Positions 9,368-16,827 of a DNA stretch of 64,000 nucleotides are shown piece by piece. The first letter of the stretch is position 1, and the number at the start of each line of letters is the position of its first letter. Source of the DNA: a virus. Location of the stretch: IMG/VR virus record IMGVR_UViG_3300028388_003280, positions 1-64,000 of that record; one strand, written 5' to 3'. Below the pieces are notes generated by a model that saw only the letters and a list, made by a program, of their open reading frames with translations, was not told the origin of the DNA and ran no database searches. Both the position numbers and the translations under genes were made by a program.

Positions 9368-10441
9368 ATGTCTGATCTATCAATCACAAGCGCAACGGTA
9401 CAGTCGGTGACTCAATGGGTCGTTCATCGTCTAGGTTACCCGGTTGTATCTGTAGAGCTTGACGACAAGCAGCTCGAGTACGCGTTCAATGAATCTGTTG
9501 AGCAGCTGAGCTACTATTTGGTCGAGTGGTCGATGCGAAACAACATCGCCAACGCCCTCGGTTTACCGTCAAATCAAGACTTCAGCCGTATCTTCGTTGT
9601 CCAGGACTTCGAGTTTAGCCGAGCCCTAGCACAAGCATATTCAGTTCAGGCCGGCGTTGGTGGTGACATCCCCGTCAACAAAGACTTCTTTATCCTGACC
9701 GGTGGAACACAGGAATACACAATCCCGTCTGGCCGTACAGTAACTGATGTCATGTGGGTGGAGCCCGCTGCGATTGATCGGTATCTTGTTGACCCGTATG
9801 CCAATGCCAATTGGGCACAGACCGAGTTCGGCTTCGCATATATGGGCAACAGCCTAACCTACATCACACCCGTCTATTGGTCACTCTATCACGCCCAGGA
9901 CTTCGAGCTCCGTAACCGCGTCCGCCGCGGCGATTACAGTTACAAGCTTCTCCCTTCTTCAACATTTCCAGATGATGGAACACAAATTGCCACACTATAT
10001 CCAGTCCCTGGAGACAAGGACAATGGCAAAGGCGTCTGGTATTTCTATTGGGACAATGATGATCTAAACAAGTATGCTGATGGTACTCCTGGTGAGCTCG
10101 TTTCAAGCCCAGGTGATATCAGGATTGACGAGATTCCATACAGCGCAATGAATTCATGGGCACAGTTTTGGATCAAGAATTACACGCTTGCCGTTGCAAA
10201 GGAGATCCTCGGCAGAATTCGGGGCAAGTTCAATAGTTTGCCAATCCCCGATGCTGACGTTCAGATGGATGCTCAGGATCTTCTACAAGAAGGTAAGGAA
10301 GAGCAGCAGTCGCTTATTCAGGATCTTAGCGACGAACTCGACAAGCTTGACTACAGTTCATTCCTTGAAGATGCTGCTGGCGACGCAGAGAATCTAAATA
10401 GGCAGCTGTCGTTTAATCCCGGCGGCATTTTCTTAGGGTAG
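9368..10441 (+). CDS. 13: Neck protein (gp13-like head completion)
   Basis: Head-completion protein that seals the portal after packaging and connects it to the tail. 357 residues (T4: 309). The C-terminal third carries the family signature: WIKNYTLAVAKEILGRIRGK (about 273-292) followed by a Pro-rich P-I-P-D-A and the DLLQEGKEE helix. The N-terminus resembles the cyanophage-type gp13 start (helices with LGYPVVSVEL). ATG 9368 is chosen over GTG 9362 because GAGGTG is then correctly spaced. It begins the neck/tail unit after a terminator and a GTATTTA box. Confidence 0.82.
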   Translation: MSDLSITSATVQSVTQWVVHRLGYPVVSVELDDKQLEYAFNESVEQLSYYLVEWSMRNNIANALGLPSNQDFSRIFVVQDFEFSRALAQAYSVQAGVGGDIPVNKDFFILTGGTQEYTIPSGRTVTDVMWVEPAAIDRYLVDPYANANWAQTEFGFAYMGNSLTYITPVYWSLYHAQDFELRNRVRRGDYSYKLLPSSTFPDDGTQIATLYPVPGDKDNGKGVWYFYWDNDDLNKYADGTPGELVSSPGDIRIDEIPYSAMNSWAQFWIKNYTLAVAKEILGRIRGKFNSLPIPDADVQMDAQDLLQEGKEEQQSLIQDLSDELDKLDYSSFLEDAAGDAENLNRQLSFNPGGIFLG

Positions 10442-10462
10442 TCTAAACCCAGGAGGAGGGTT

Positions 10463-10675
10463 ATGTTGATTGAGCGTATCAAGTGCGCAATCTGTGGTAA
10501 GGAGTACAAGTCCATCACCCACACGCACACAAAGAAAGAGCATGGCATGACACTGCGTGAGTACATGGAGCAGTTTCCCGACTCACCAATTCATGCGGAG
10601 CAGGCAGACGCCAAGGTCCAAGAGGGCAAGGCGCTTTTGCTAGACGCATTGAACAAGTCTATGTTCGGAAACTAA
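10463..10675 (+). CDS. Small zinc-finger protein, 70 aa
   Basis: A strong ribosome site (AGGAGGAGG) precedes the ATG. The N-terminal half shows a C2H2-like pattern: Cys8, Cys11 (CAICGKEY) and the His residues of HTHTKKEHGMT, followed by LREYMEQFPDSP. This resembles the compact Ros/MucR-like or endonuclease-associated zinc fingers common in phages, where the finger is followed by a L-x-E-Y-x-x-x-[FY]-P helix. It is a probable nucleic-acid-binding or structural finger; the role is unknown. It sits between the two neck genes. Confidence 0.75.
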   Translation: MLIERIKCAICGKEYKSITHTHTKKEHGMTLREYMEQFPDSPIHAEQADAKVQEGKALLLDALNKSMFGN

Positions 10676-10676
10676 T

Positions 10677-11207
10677 ATGCCTCAGAATTTCATCGTGGAT
10701 AACCCATCTGGCTACTCATACTGCGGCGACACATATCAGGCGGTCGGCATGCCGATCTTCTATGCAGGCGCCGAGTTTGCGGTACACAAGAAAATGGGTC
10801 GCGAGTTGATCGAGAATCTGATTCAGCAGGCGGTTCTTCTGTACCGCATCGATCAGGTCAATACTGAAGACAACTTCTACGGTGAAGCCAAGACGAAGAA
10901 CTACCTGGACCCAGTGCGCCTTGAGTGTCGAGTTCAGATCACAGATCAGGACGTAGTCCTGGAGGGCGGCATCCGGAACCTCAAGCGAGGCGACATGGTG
11001 ATGCACGTCTATAATGACCACCTTTCGGACCAAGGTGTCGAGGACATTCGTGTCGGCGACTTCCTCAAGTTCGAGGGCAAGTTCTATGAGGTCTTTGACA
11101 ATGGTCCCAACGATGATGCAAACAATAGGCGGCTTGGTGTAGACAGGGAATTCTACCGCACCATTCTCGCACATGTCGTGCAGTCAGATGTGTTCTCAGG
11201 ACGGTGA
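10677..11207 (+). CDS. 14: Neck protein (gp14-like, head-tail connector)
   Basis: 176-residue protein in the position of T4 gene 14, between gp13-like and gp15-like genes. The segment LLYRIDQVNTEDNFYGEAKT (about 54-73) followed by YLDPVRLECRV and a later GDFLKFEGKFYEV (about 121-133) resemble gp14-type connector proteins of T4-like phages, although it is shorter than T4 gp14 (256). Mostly beta with no membrane segments. Assignment combines position and moderate motif similarity; another connector or tail-completion protein is possible. Confidence 0.7.
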   Translation: MPQNFIVDNPSGYSYCGDTYQAVGMPIFYAGAEFAVHKKMGRELIENLIQQAVLLYRIDQVNTEDNFYGEAKTKNYLDPVRLECRVQITDQDVVLEGGIRNLKRGDMVMHVYNDHLSDQGVEDIRVGDFLKFEGKFYEVFDNGPNDDANNRRLGVDREFYRTILAHVVQSDVFSGR

Positions 11208-11209
11208 AT

Positions 11210-11314
11210 ATGTTTGAGCCACTTATTGAGCGTGCTTTGATGTTTCTCTTCGACCCGGTCGTGGAGGAGTTCATCAAGGGGCTCATGATCCTATATGTTG
11301 TAGGTATCCGATGA
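11210..11314 (+). CDS. Very small hydrophobic ORF, 34 aa
   Basis: ATG 11210 to TGA 11314 fills the gap between two neck/tail genes and overlaps the next start by 4 bases (ATGA). The peptide is MFEPLIERALMFLFD... with a hydrophobic C-terminal half (residues about 22-33), possibly a membrane-active or amphipathic peptide. Only weak GGTG lies upstream. It could be a translational-coupling leader instead of a functional protein. Confidence 0.4.
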   Translation: MFEPLIERALMFLFDPVVEEFIKGLMILYVVGIR

Positions 11315-12033
11315 AGCGTATTCCTGCTGGCAAGCAGCTTTCATCTCTCGGGTCGGACATTGAATGGCCGCTCGAGGTAAATCCGCTTGCCAACCAGGGA
11401 ACGTACTTTCCGCGATCAATTGGTTTTGAAGACATTGACAAGGCAGTTTATGACTGGTTCAACACAAGGGATATCGAGATCGATGGAACCAAGACTCCCG
11501 TTTTCTATCTGACCCATGAGAAGTGGGGTGAGTTCAAGAAGCAGTGGCAGTATCAAGACGAAGATGGCTTGGTCAACATGCCCTTCATCACGATCAGGCG
11601 CACTGCTCTTGCTCGCGGCCGCGATGGCCAGGGGAGAGTACCACAACCAAGACGATTCACGACATACAAGGTCCCAGTGTACGCCGAGACAGGAACAACT
11701 TACAGACACTATCGAGTGCCACAGCCTGTTCGAGTCGACATGTCATACGAGATTAGGGTGCTCACACACTATATCTCGGACATCAACAAGATCAATGAGG
11801 AGATCATCACGCACTTCGCATCCATTCAGTCGTACATCAACCTGGATGGACACACGATGCCGATGACCATTGAGAACATCGGTGATGAGTCATCTGACAC
11901 AGCATCAGAGGAACGCATTTTGCAGACCCTCTATAGCGTAACGTGCCAGGGCTACATCATTGACGAAGATGAGTTTGAAGTCGTTGATGGCGCTAGGGCC
12001 ATCATCCTAGACATCGACGAATCAATAATCTAA
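11311..12033 (+). CDS. 15: Tail terminator / sheath stabiliser (gp15-like)
   Basis: 240 residues (T4 gp15: 272), directly upstream of the sheath gene where T4-like genomes carry gene 15. The hexameric gp15 caps the tail tube and sheath and joins the tail to the neck. Characteristic stretches are YKVPVYAETGTTYRHYRVPQ (about 112-131), then VRVDMSYEIRVLTHYISDIN (about 133-152), INKINEEIITHFASIQSYIN and an acidic C-terminus. No signal or membrane segment. The call is supported by order and by resemblance to gp15 of T4-like marine phages, not by a diagnostic active site. Confidence 0.7.
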   Translation: MKRIPAGKQLSSLGSDIEWPLEVNPLANQGTYFPRSIGFEDIDKAVYDWFNTRDIEIDGTKTPVFYLTHEKWGEFKKQWQYQDEDGLVNMPFITIRRTALARGRDGQGRVPQPRRFTTYKVPVYAETGTTYRHYRVPQPVRVDMSYEIRVLTHYISDINKINEEIITHFASIQSYINLDGHTMPMTIENIGDESSDTASEERILQTLYSVTCQGYIIDEDEFEVVDGARAIILDIDESII

Positions 12034-12045
12034 GGAGACTAACCC

Positions 12046-14301
12046 ATGGCCGAGAGATTTGTAAGTCCTGGCGTATACACGCAAGAGAGGGACTTCTCAT
12101 TCTACGTATCAAGTGTCGGAACCCCCGCGCTTGGTCTCATCGGTGAGACACCAAGGGGTCCCGCATTCGTTCCTTCGCTGGTCCGCAGCATGGGCGAATT
12201 CAGGGAGATCTTTGGTGACTACGACACCGAAAAGTTTGTCCCATATGCGGCAAACGGCTGGTTCAAGCATGCTGACCAAGCCGTCGTCGTCCGTGTTCTG
12301 GGCAAAGACGATGTGTATGATGAGGGCACTGATACCGTCATCTACATCACCGCAACAGGAACAACCGATCCATCACAGGAGTACATCGTTGCTGCACTGC
12401 TTTGGACCGGAGCTCCAACCGGTCTCGCGGTTGAGACTGGCGGTGGACTCACTGACCCGTTCACGATCGAAGCGACTTCGCCAAACGTATCGGGCGACGT
12501 CCGACTGGGCTCGCCGACCGCAGCCGATTACATCGGCCGAGTCTTCCCCGCCTCGAGCGATTCCCTCGCGTCGAACTTCATGAAGCTCATGGATGTGACC
12601 GGTGGCCACGAGTTCGATTCAGGCACGTGGACTATCGTCAGCTCACACACGCAGACCATTACTGCAAATGACCATCCGCTTGCAATGAACAGCTATGCAC
12701 CTGCCCGCACCCCGCTGATTGTCTCTGACATCGCCGCGCCGGGTCAAGCAGGTGTCGGCTTGTTCACGATCTACACACGTGCAGACGGTGTAGCTGCCAA
12801 TCAGCAGCTCAAGATTGCGATCGAGAACATCGACGCAGCCAGCGGCGACTTCGACATCGTCGTCCGCGAGTGGGATGATCTTGACAACCGTCAGGTCGTT
12901 CTCGAGCGCTTCAACAAGCTGTCTATGACTCAATCAGCTACCACATACATTGCACGAGCAATCGGTGACAGTGTTGATGGTGAGACTGGTGAGTATGAGC
13001 CGCTGAGCAAGTACATCTGGGTCGAGGTTGAGGCCGGCGATCACGCTGGTCGAGTCCCTGCCGGTTTCCGCGGCGTCAACGCACCAGGTGACGACGGTGA
13101 CCTCTTCCGCTTCCCGAACTTCCCGATGACGCTGGACTATGATCCAACTATCTCGACCTCCCGCCAGTACCTCGGTGTCAACTGGCAGGCGTTGAGCAAG
13201 GATCAGGTCATGTTCAACGAGTGGTCGCAGTGGAACCTCGACGAGACCGACGATGCGATCGTCCTTTCTGGATTCCACATTGACTCCGGAGCTAGCTCAT
13301 CCGCTGGCTACATCACGTCTGTTTCGGGTCTCACCGATTGGACCAAGGCTGAGGCTAAGTTCCTCGTTCCGGTCCTTGGCGGCCGCGACGGCTGGAGCCG
13401 CACGATGGGCCCGCTCGACGGCCTTGATCCGACCTGGTTGACGTCTAACGCAACGGTCGCTGAGGCTTTCAAGGACGCTATTGATGAGCTCTCCAACCCT
13501 GAAGAGTGGAACATGAACGTCCTGGCTATGCCTGGTATCGCCGTGAACAGCACTGTCGGTAGCTACGCCATTGACATGGTTGAGTCCCGCGCTGACACAC
13601 TCTACATCGGTGACATGCCGAAGGACCTGTCAAGTGCAGCTGCTGCAGCAACTATTGCAGACAGCATCGATACCAACTACGCAGCCACCTACTGGCCATA
13701 TGTCCAGTTCTTTGACACGGACAACCAGCAGAGCGTCTGGTACCCACCAACGCCACAGGCTCTTGAGGCTATCGCGTATACCGACTCGGTTGCTTACCCA
13801 TGGTGGGCAGCTGCCGGTATGAACCGCGGTCTCCTCACAGACGTGGTCAAGGCTGAGTACCGCCTCACACAGGGTGAACGTGACGAGCTCTACGAGGGCA
13901 AGATCAATCCGATCGCAACCTTCCCTGGACAGGGCATCGTGATCTGGGGTCAGAAGACTCTGCAGACGAGGACCACTGCGCTGGATCGCATCAACGTCCG
14001 CCGCATGCTTCTCTATGTCCGCAAGGTCATCGCTGGTGCCAGCAAGTTCGTACTCTTCGAGCCGAACGACCAGGCAACCCGTGATCGTCTCCAGGCGATC
14101 ATCCAGCCTGTCCTAGACCTCGTTCGTATCAAGCGCGGCCTCGAGGACTTCCGTATCGTGATTGATGAGAGCGTCAACACGCCGGAGGTCATTGACCGTG
14201 GACAGATCATCGCACAGATCTTCATCAAGCCTACCAAGGCTGCAGAGACGATCGTGCTTTACTTCAACATCACGGCGCAGGGCGTCGAGTTCGAGGAGTA
14301 A
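12046..14301 (+). CDS. 18: Contractile tail sheath protein (gp18-like)
   Basis: Subunit of the contractile sheath. 751 residues (T4: 659). The N-terminus MAERFVSPGVYTQERDFS and following GTPALGLIGETPRGPAFVP are typical of gp18, which begins with P-G-V-x-x-x-E. The C-terminal domain shows family features: INVRRMLLYVRKVIAGASKF (about 650-669), VLFEPND, then IKPTKAAETIVLYFNITAQG before the stop. The extra length lies in the central protrusion domains (about 100-450). AAGGAG precedes the start. Confidence 0.95.
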   Translation: MAERFVSPGVYTQERDFSFYVSSVGTPALGLIGETPRGPAFVPSLVRSMGEFREIFGDYDTEKFVPYAANGWFKHADQAVVVRVLGKDDVYDEGTDTVIYITATGTTDPSQEYIVAALLWTGAPTGLAVETGGGLTDPFTIEATSPNVSGDVRLGSPTAADYIGRVFPASSDSLASNFMKLMDVTGGHEFDSGTWTIVSSHTQTITANDHPLAMNSYAPARTPLIVSDIAAPGQAGVGLFTIYTRADGVAANQQLKIAIENIDAASGDFDIVVREWDDLDNRQVVLERFNKLSMTQSATTYIARAIGDSVDGETGEYEPLSKYIWVEVEAGDHAGRVPAGFRGVNAPGDDGDLFRFPNFPMTLDYDPTISTSRQYLGVNWQALSKDQVMFNEWSQWNLDETDDAIVLSGFHIDSGASSSAGYITSVSGLTDWTKAEAKFLVPVLGGRDGWSRTMGPLDGLDPTWLTSNATVAEAFKDAIDELSNPEEWNMNVLAMPGIAVNSTVGSYAIDMVESRADTLYIGDMPKDLSSAAAAATIADSIDTNYAATYWPYVQFFDTDNQQSVWYPPTPQALEAIAYTDSVAYPWWAAAGMNRGLLTDVVKAEYRLTQGERDELYEGKINPIATFPGQGIVIWGQKTLQTRTTALDRINVRRMLLYVRKVIAGASKFVLFEPNDQATRDRLQAIIQPVLDLVRIKRGLEDFRIVIDESVNTPEVIDRGQIIAQIFIKPTKAAETIVLYFNITAQGVEFEE

Positions 14302-14306
14302 GCTAG

Positions 14307-14513
14307 GCGAATCTAGACAAGAAGGCGGTTGGCGAGCTCAATAGAGACGCCAACCGTCGCCGCCACAAGAGGGTAGAAATCGGAGACGGTGAAGTCTGGT
14401 ATTGGGAAAACGGTGACTTCGCATCGAAGAAAGCACTCGTCAGCAACAAAGATGGCGAGGAGAAGAAGGTGCCGTTTTCCAAAATCAAGGGCATCATGAC
14501 AGAAGGAAGATCA
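14307..14513 (+). other. Coding-like stretch without a usable start codon
   Basis: Between the sheath gene and the next ATG, one frame stays open from the TAG at 14304 and joins in frame to the gene at 14514. It reads like a real protein (for example EVWYWENGDFASKKAL, about 14378-14425) but has no ATG, and no GTG or TTG before GTG 14469. It may be a remnant of a longer N-terminus, a product started from a non-standard codon, or a decayed domain. Confidence 0.35.
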
Positions 14514-14852
14514 ATGAGGCGATCAGAACTACGACGAATGATCCGTGAGGAGGTGTCGGCTTACCGCCGACGCCGACTCAATGAGCTTAACATCAAGGAC
14601 AAGCTTGAGATCAAGGCAGCAGTCGGAGCAATGAAGATCGCCGGCGGAGGATCAATCCCATCGGATATAATCCAAGGTGCTAAGTTGCAAGCTGACGAAG
14701 CCAACAAGTATAAGGATGATCCAGAACAGCTGGCAAAGCGTCTGAGGAATGCGGGACACAGCGACAAAGATGTCAAGAAGGCCACATCAAACCCAGCAAA
14801 GTATGCTGAGATGGCCACGGCACTCTATGATGCGCTGAAGAACGCAGGTTAA
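14514..14852 (+). CDS. Putative head-internal protein with MRRSELRRMIREE leader, 112 aa
   Basis: Start at ATG 14514 has GGAAG at the right distance; the frame can also open at GTG 14469. The first 24 residues match the leader peptide shared by a set of proteins at 37-46 kb, ending in L-N-E (22-24), an expected prohead-protease site. The rest is helical and lysine/alanine-rich with alternating charges (LAKRLRNAGHSDKDVKKATS). I infer packaging in the head like the T4 internal proteins. It lies alone between sheath and tail assembly genes and is followed by a strong terminator. Confidence 0.7.
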   Translation: MRRSELRRMIREEVSAYRRRRLNELNIKDKLEIKAAVGAMKIAGGGSIPSDIIQGAKLQADEANKYKDDPEQLAKRLRNAGHSDKDVKKATSNPAKYAEMATALYDALKNAG

Positions 14853-14857
14853 CACAC

Positions 14858-14882
14858 CCCTGTGATTTTCACGACCACAGGG
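14858..14882 (+). other. Hairpin after the small leader-peptide gene
   Basis: CCCTGTG (14858-14864) pairs with CACAGGG (14876-14882) over an 11-base loop. It lies immediately before a stronger terminator hairpin and could assist it or protect the mRNA 3' end. Confidence 0.5.
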
Positions 14883-14887
14883 CGGTT

Positions 14888-14918
14888 GCGGGACGGACTT
14901 CGGTTCGTCCCGCTTTTT
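14888..14918 (+). terminator. Rho-independent terminator
   Basis: GCGGGACG pairs with CGTCCCGC (stem extended inward by GAC/GTT around a TTCG loop), directly followed by five T. This is the clearest terminator of the window. Confidence 0.92.
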
Positions 14919-14929
14919 CATGTGTCGAG

Positions 14930-14936
14930 GTATTTA
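14930..14936 (+). promoter_or_regulatory. GTATTTA box upstream of the tail chaperone-like gene
   Basis: GAGGTATTTATCC lies 34 bases before ATG 14971 and just after a terminator, the position expected of a promoter. Confidence 0.5.
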
Positions 14937-14970
14937 TCCCTGACAGTTCTACTAATGGAGGTACTGAACA

Positions 14971-15783
14971 ATGGCTGATCCCATCCTGCAACCAGAAGAG
15001 CACGCAAACGAACAGCGTGCCACTGCATCCCCAACAGAATCAATCCGCCCCTTCGACGTCGTCAAGCTACCGACGCTGGGCAAACTATACACCGATGGCC
15101 CACTAGCCGGTGTAGAGTATGTCGAGGTCCACTACCTGACTGCTAAGGAGGAGGATATCCTTACGTCTACCAACCTCATCCAGTCTGGTAAGATGATCGA
15201 CGCACTTCTCAGGAGTGTTCTCCGTGATCGCACCATCGACCCACAGAAGATGTTCCTCGGGGATCGCAATACGATCCTCGTTTGGCTGCGTAGCACTGGA
15301 TACGGCGCAGAGTATGAGGTGGAGCTACAGTGTGGCGCCTGCGGTGATAGATTTGCACATACGTTCGACCTATCGGCCCTCGACGTCCGCGAGCTGGATA
15401 TCACACCTGACGAGGACGGCTTGTTCTCACTCGATCTGCCTGTGACCAAGGAGACTGTACGCTTGCGCTTCCTGACGGCAGAAGAGGATGCAGAAATTGA
15501 CAAGCAGGTGGCACTCCGAACACGCAAGCTTGGTGGCGGTGGGAACCCAATGACAGCCCGGCTTTTGGCGTATGTCAAGGACGTTGTCGGCAAGGATGAC
15601 AATGAGCGCAAGGCTTTCATCGAGTCTCTACCTGTTCGCGACACACGGGCGATCCGGAAGTTCATTGCTGACTACGAGCCATCAGTCGTTATGCAGCAGG
15701 ACGCCCAGTGCACCAAGTGCGGTCACCTCAACGAGGAGGTTGGCGTGCCGGTAACGGCCCAGTTTTTTTGGCCTGACGCCTGA
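14971..15783 (+). CDS. 26: Baseplate hub/tail assembly chaperone protein (gp26-like, PF12322 type)
   Basis: 270 residues. The pattern VKLPTLGKLYTDGPLAGVEY (31-50), then YLTAKEEDILT (55-65) and a following helix pair is typical of T4-like base-plate proteins of the gp26/PF12322 group, which resemble tail assembly chaperones. Two CxxC pairs, Cys121/Cys124 (CGACG) and Cys247/Cys250 (CTKCG), suggest a zinc ribbon assembled from both ends. The C-terminus is encoded over a run of seven T, and a short open frame continues beyond the stop in another frame, as in gpG/gpGT pairs. It precedes the tail tube and tape measure genes, the usual place for a tape-measure chaperone. Confidence 0.75.
   Translation: MADPILQPEEHANEQRATASPTESIRPFDVVKLPTLGKLYTDGPLAGVEYVEVHYLTAKEEDILTSTNLIQSGKMIDALLRSVLRDRTIDPQKMFLGDRNTILVWLRSTGYGAEYEVELQCGACGDRFAHTFDLSALDVRELDITPDEDGLFSLDLPVTKETVRLRFLTAEEDAEIDKQVALRTRKLGGGGNPMTARLLAYVKDVVGKDDNERKAFIESLPVRDTRAIRKFIADYEPSVVMQQDAQCTKCGHLNEEVGVPVTAQFFWPDA
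15763..15769 (+). promoter_or_regulatory. Candidate programmed frameshift site (T7 run)
   Basis: Seven T in CAGTTTTTTTGG lie 12 bases before the TGA of the gp26-like gene. A +1 or -2 shift here avoids that stop and enters the frame of the next small gene (S-F-F-G-L-T-P-E then its Met), yielding a fusion of about 323 residues. Confidence 0.5.
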
Positions 15784-15784
15784 G

Positions 15785-15943
15785 ATGAAGAAGCTGATTA
15801 TGGAGCAGGTGTTTTCACTACAGTTCCATGGTCGATTGAGCTACACAGAAGTCATGCTCATGCCTGTTTGGCAGCGTAGATGGTGGTCGAAGCGCGTCCA
15901 CAAGGAGTTCGACACGATGTACAAACCAAAGGGCAAGAAATAG
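15785..15943 (+). CDS. Small tail assembly ORF, 52 aa (possible frameshift extension)
   Basis: ATG 15785 lies one base after the gp26-like stop. The peptide begins MKKLIMEQVFSLQFHG and continues with SYTEVMLMPVWQRRWW, a pattern seen in small proteins after the base-plate chaperone gene of T4-like phages. It has no convincing ribosome site of its own, and its frame is open back through the T7 run, so it may be made mainly as the C-terminal extension of the upstream protein. Such extensions bind the tape measure protein in other phages. Basic C-terminus (KPKGKK). Confidence 0.6.
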   Translation: MKKLIMEQVFSLQFHGRLSYTEVMLMPVWQRRWWSKRVHKEFDTMYKPKGKK

Positions 15944-15961
15944 CATCTCCCCCCTCATGGG

Positions 15962-15968
15962 GTATTTA
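15962..15968 (+). promoter_or_regulatory. GTATTTA box upstream of the HeH-domain gene
   Basis: GGGGTATTTAGAG lies 19 bases before ATG 15988 in a 44-base gap between two tail-region genes. Confidence 0.5.
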
Positions 15969-15987
15969 GAGATGACGGAGGTCAAAC

Positions 15988-16245
15988 ATGGCATATCGCA
16001 AGAGCTACTACGAGCAGAGGAAGGAAGAGGAAGCACGCATCCGCGAAGCTGTCCAAGCCCAAATCGCTCAGCAGCAGGCCCCAGCGCCAGAACCAGTAGT
16101 TGAAGAGCCCGTAGTCGAAGAAGCTCCGGTTGAAGATCTTCCAGACAAGAGCTGGACAAAGACTTCGATCAAGGAATGGCTCGACGATGCAGGCATCGAG
16201 TACAGCGACTCAATGACGAAGTCAGAGTTGCTAGATCTAATCTAA
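15988..16245 (+). CDS. Small HeH/LEM-like domain protein, 85 aa
   Basis: Three parts are visible: a charged helical N-terminus (residues 1-33), a Pro/Glu/Val-rich linker (34-52) and a C-terminal WTKTSIKEWLDDAGIEYSDS (56-75) then MTKSELLDLI. The last part fits the HeH/SAP-like helix-extended-helix fold ([ST]-x-x-x-[IL]-K-x-[WL]-L-D-x-x-G-I), often found at termini of phage proteins and associated with nucleic-acid or protein binding. It lies between the tail chaperone-like pair and the tail tube gene; the function is unknown. Confidence 0.8.
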   Translation: MAYRKSYYEQRKEEEARIREAVQAQIAQQQAPAPEPVVEEPVVEEAPVEDLPDKSWTKTSIKEWLDDAGIEYSDSMTKSELLDLI

Positions 16246-16258
16246 GGAGACAGCCACA

Positions 16259-16747
16259 ATGGCAGACATGCTCAGACCCGTTCCGATTGATATTGAACCA
16301 AAGCGCCAGAATAGGTGGGTCATCGAGTTCCCTGCCGATCTGGAGTTCGCAGAGTGGATGGTCCAGACGGCAAATCGCCCAACGGCTACCATCAACGAGA
16401 CGCCTATCGAGTTCATGAACACCACAACATATGTTGCTGGTCGCGCCACATGGGAGACCATCAGTGTGTCGTTCATCGATCCGATCGGTCCATCGGCCAC
16501 ACAGAAGGTCATCCAGTGGATCCGTCAGTGCATTGAGTACAGCACGGGCCGCATGGGATATGCTGTGAACTACAAGAAGAACCTCGTCCTCAAGATGCTC
16601 GACCCTGCAGGTGAGACTGTTGAGAAGTGGGTTCTCGAGGGATGCTTCATCACTTCAGCGAACTTCGGCCAGCTGGACTACAGCACCGACAGCCTTGCAA
16701 CGGTTGAGACAACCATCCGCTTCGACAAGGCCGTGCTGGAGTACTAA
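16259..16747 (+). CDS. 19: Tail tube protein (gp19-like)
   Basis: Forms the hexameric inner tube through which DNA passes. 162 residues, matching T4 gp19 (163). The sequence has the tube pattern: N-terminal KRQNRWVIEFPADLEF, central RATWETISVSFIDPI (about 62-76) and C-terminal EGCFITSANFGQLDYSTDSL (about 128-147), then TVETTIRFDKAVLEY. AAGGAG precedes the start. A long terminator hairpin follows within 30 bases, fitting a highly expressed structural gene. Confidence 0.93.
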   Translation: MADMLRPVPIDIEPKRQNRWVIEFPADLEFAEWMVQTANRPTATINETPIEFMNTTTYVAGRATWETISVSFIDPIGPSATQKVIQWIRQCIEYSTGRMGYAVNYKKNLVLKMLDPAGETVEKWVLEGCFITSANFGQLDYSTDSLATVETTIRFDKAVLEY

Positions 16748-16773
16748 TCGCTCCACCACCACCACTCAGCGCT

Positions 16774-16805
16774 GCAAAGCCCGTCAGGAAACTGGCGGGC
16801 TTTGC
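16774..16805 (+). terminator. Terminator after the tail tube gene
   Basis: GCAAAGCCCG-T-CAG pairs with CTG-G-CGGGCTTTGC over a GAAA loop, a 14-bp stem with one wobble pair. The AAA/TTT ends would allow function on either strand. Confidence 0.88.
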
Positions 16806-16811
16806 TATTTA
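16805..16811 (+). promoter_or_regulatory. CTATTTA box (variant) upstream of the tape measure gene
   Basis: CTATTTACC overlaps the end of the terminator hairpin and lies 16 bases before ATG 16828. It is a one-base variant of the GTATTTA box. Confidence 0.4.
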
Positions 16812-16827
16812 CCTATAGAGGTATTCC

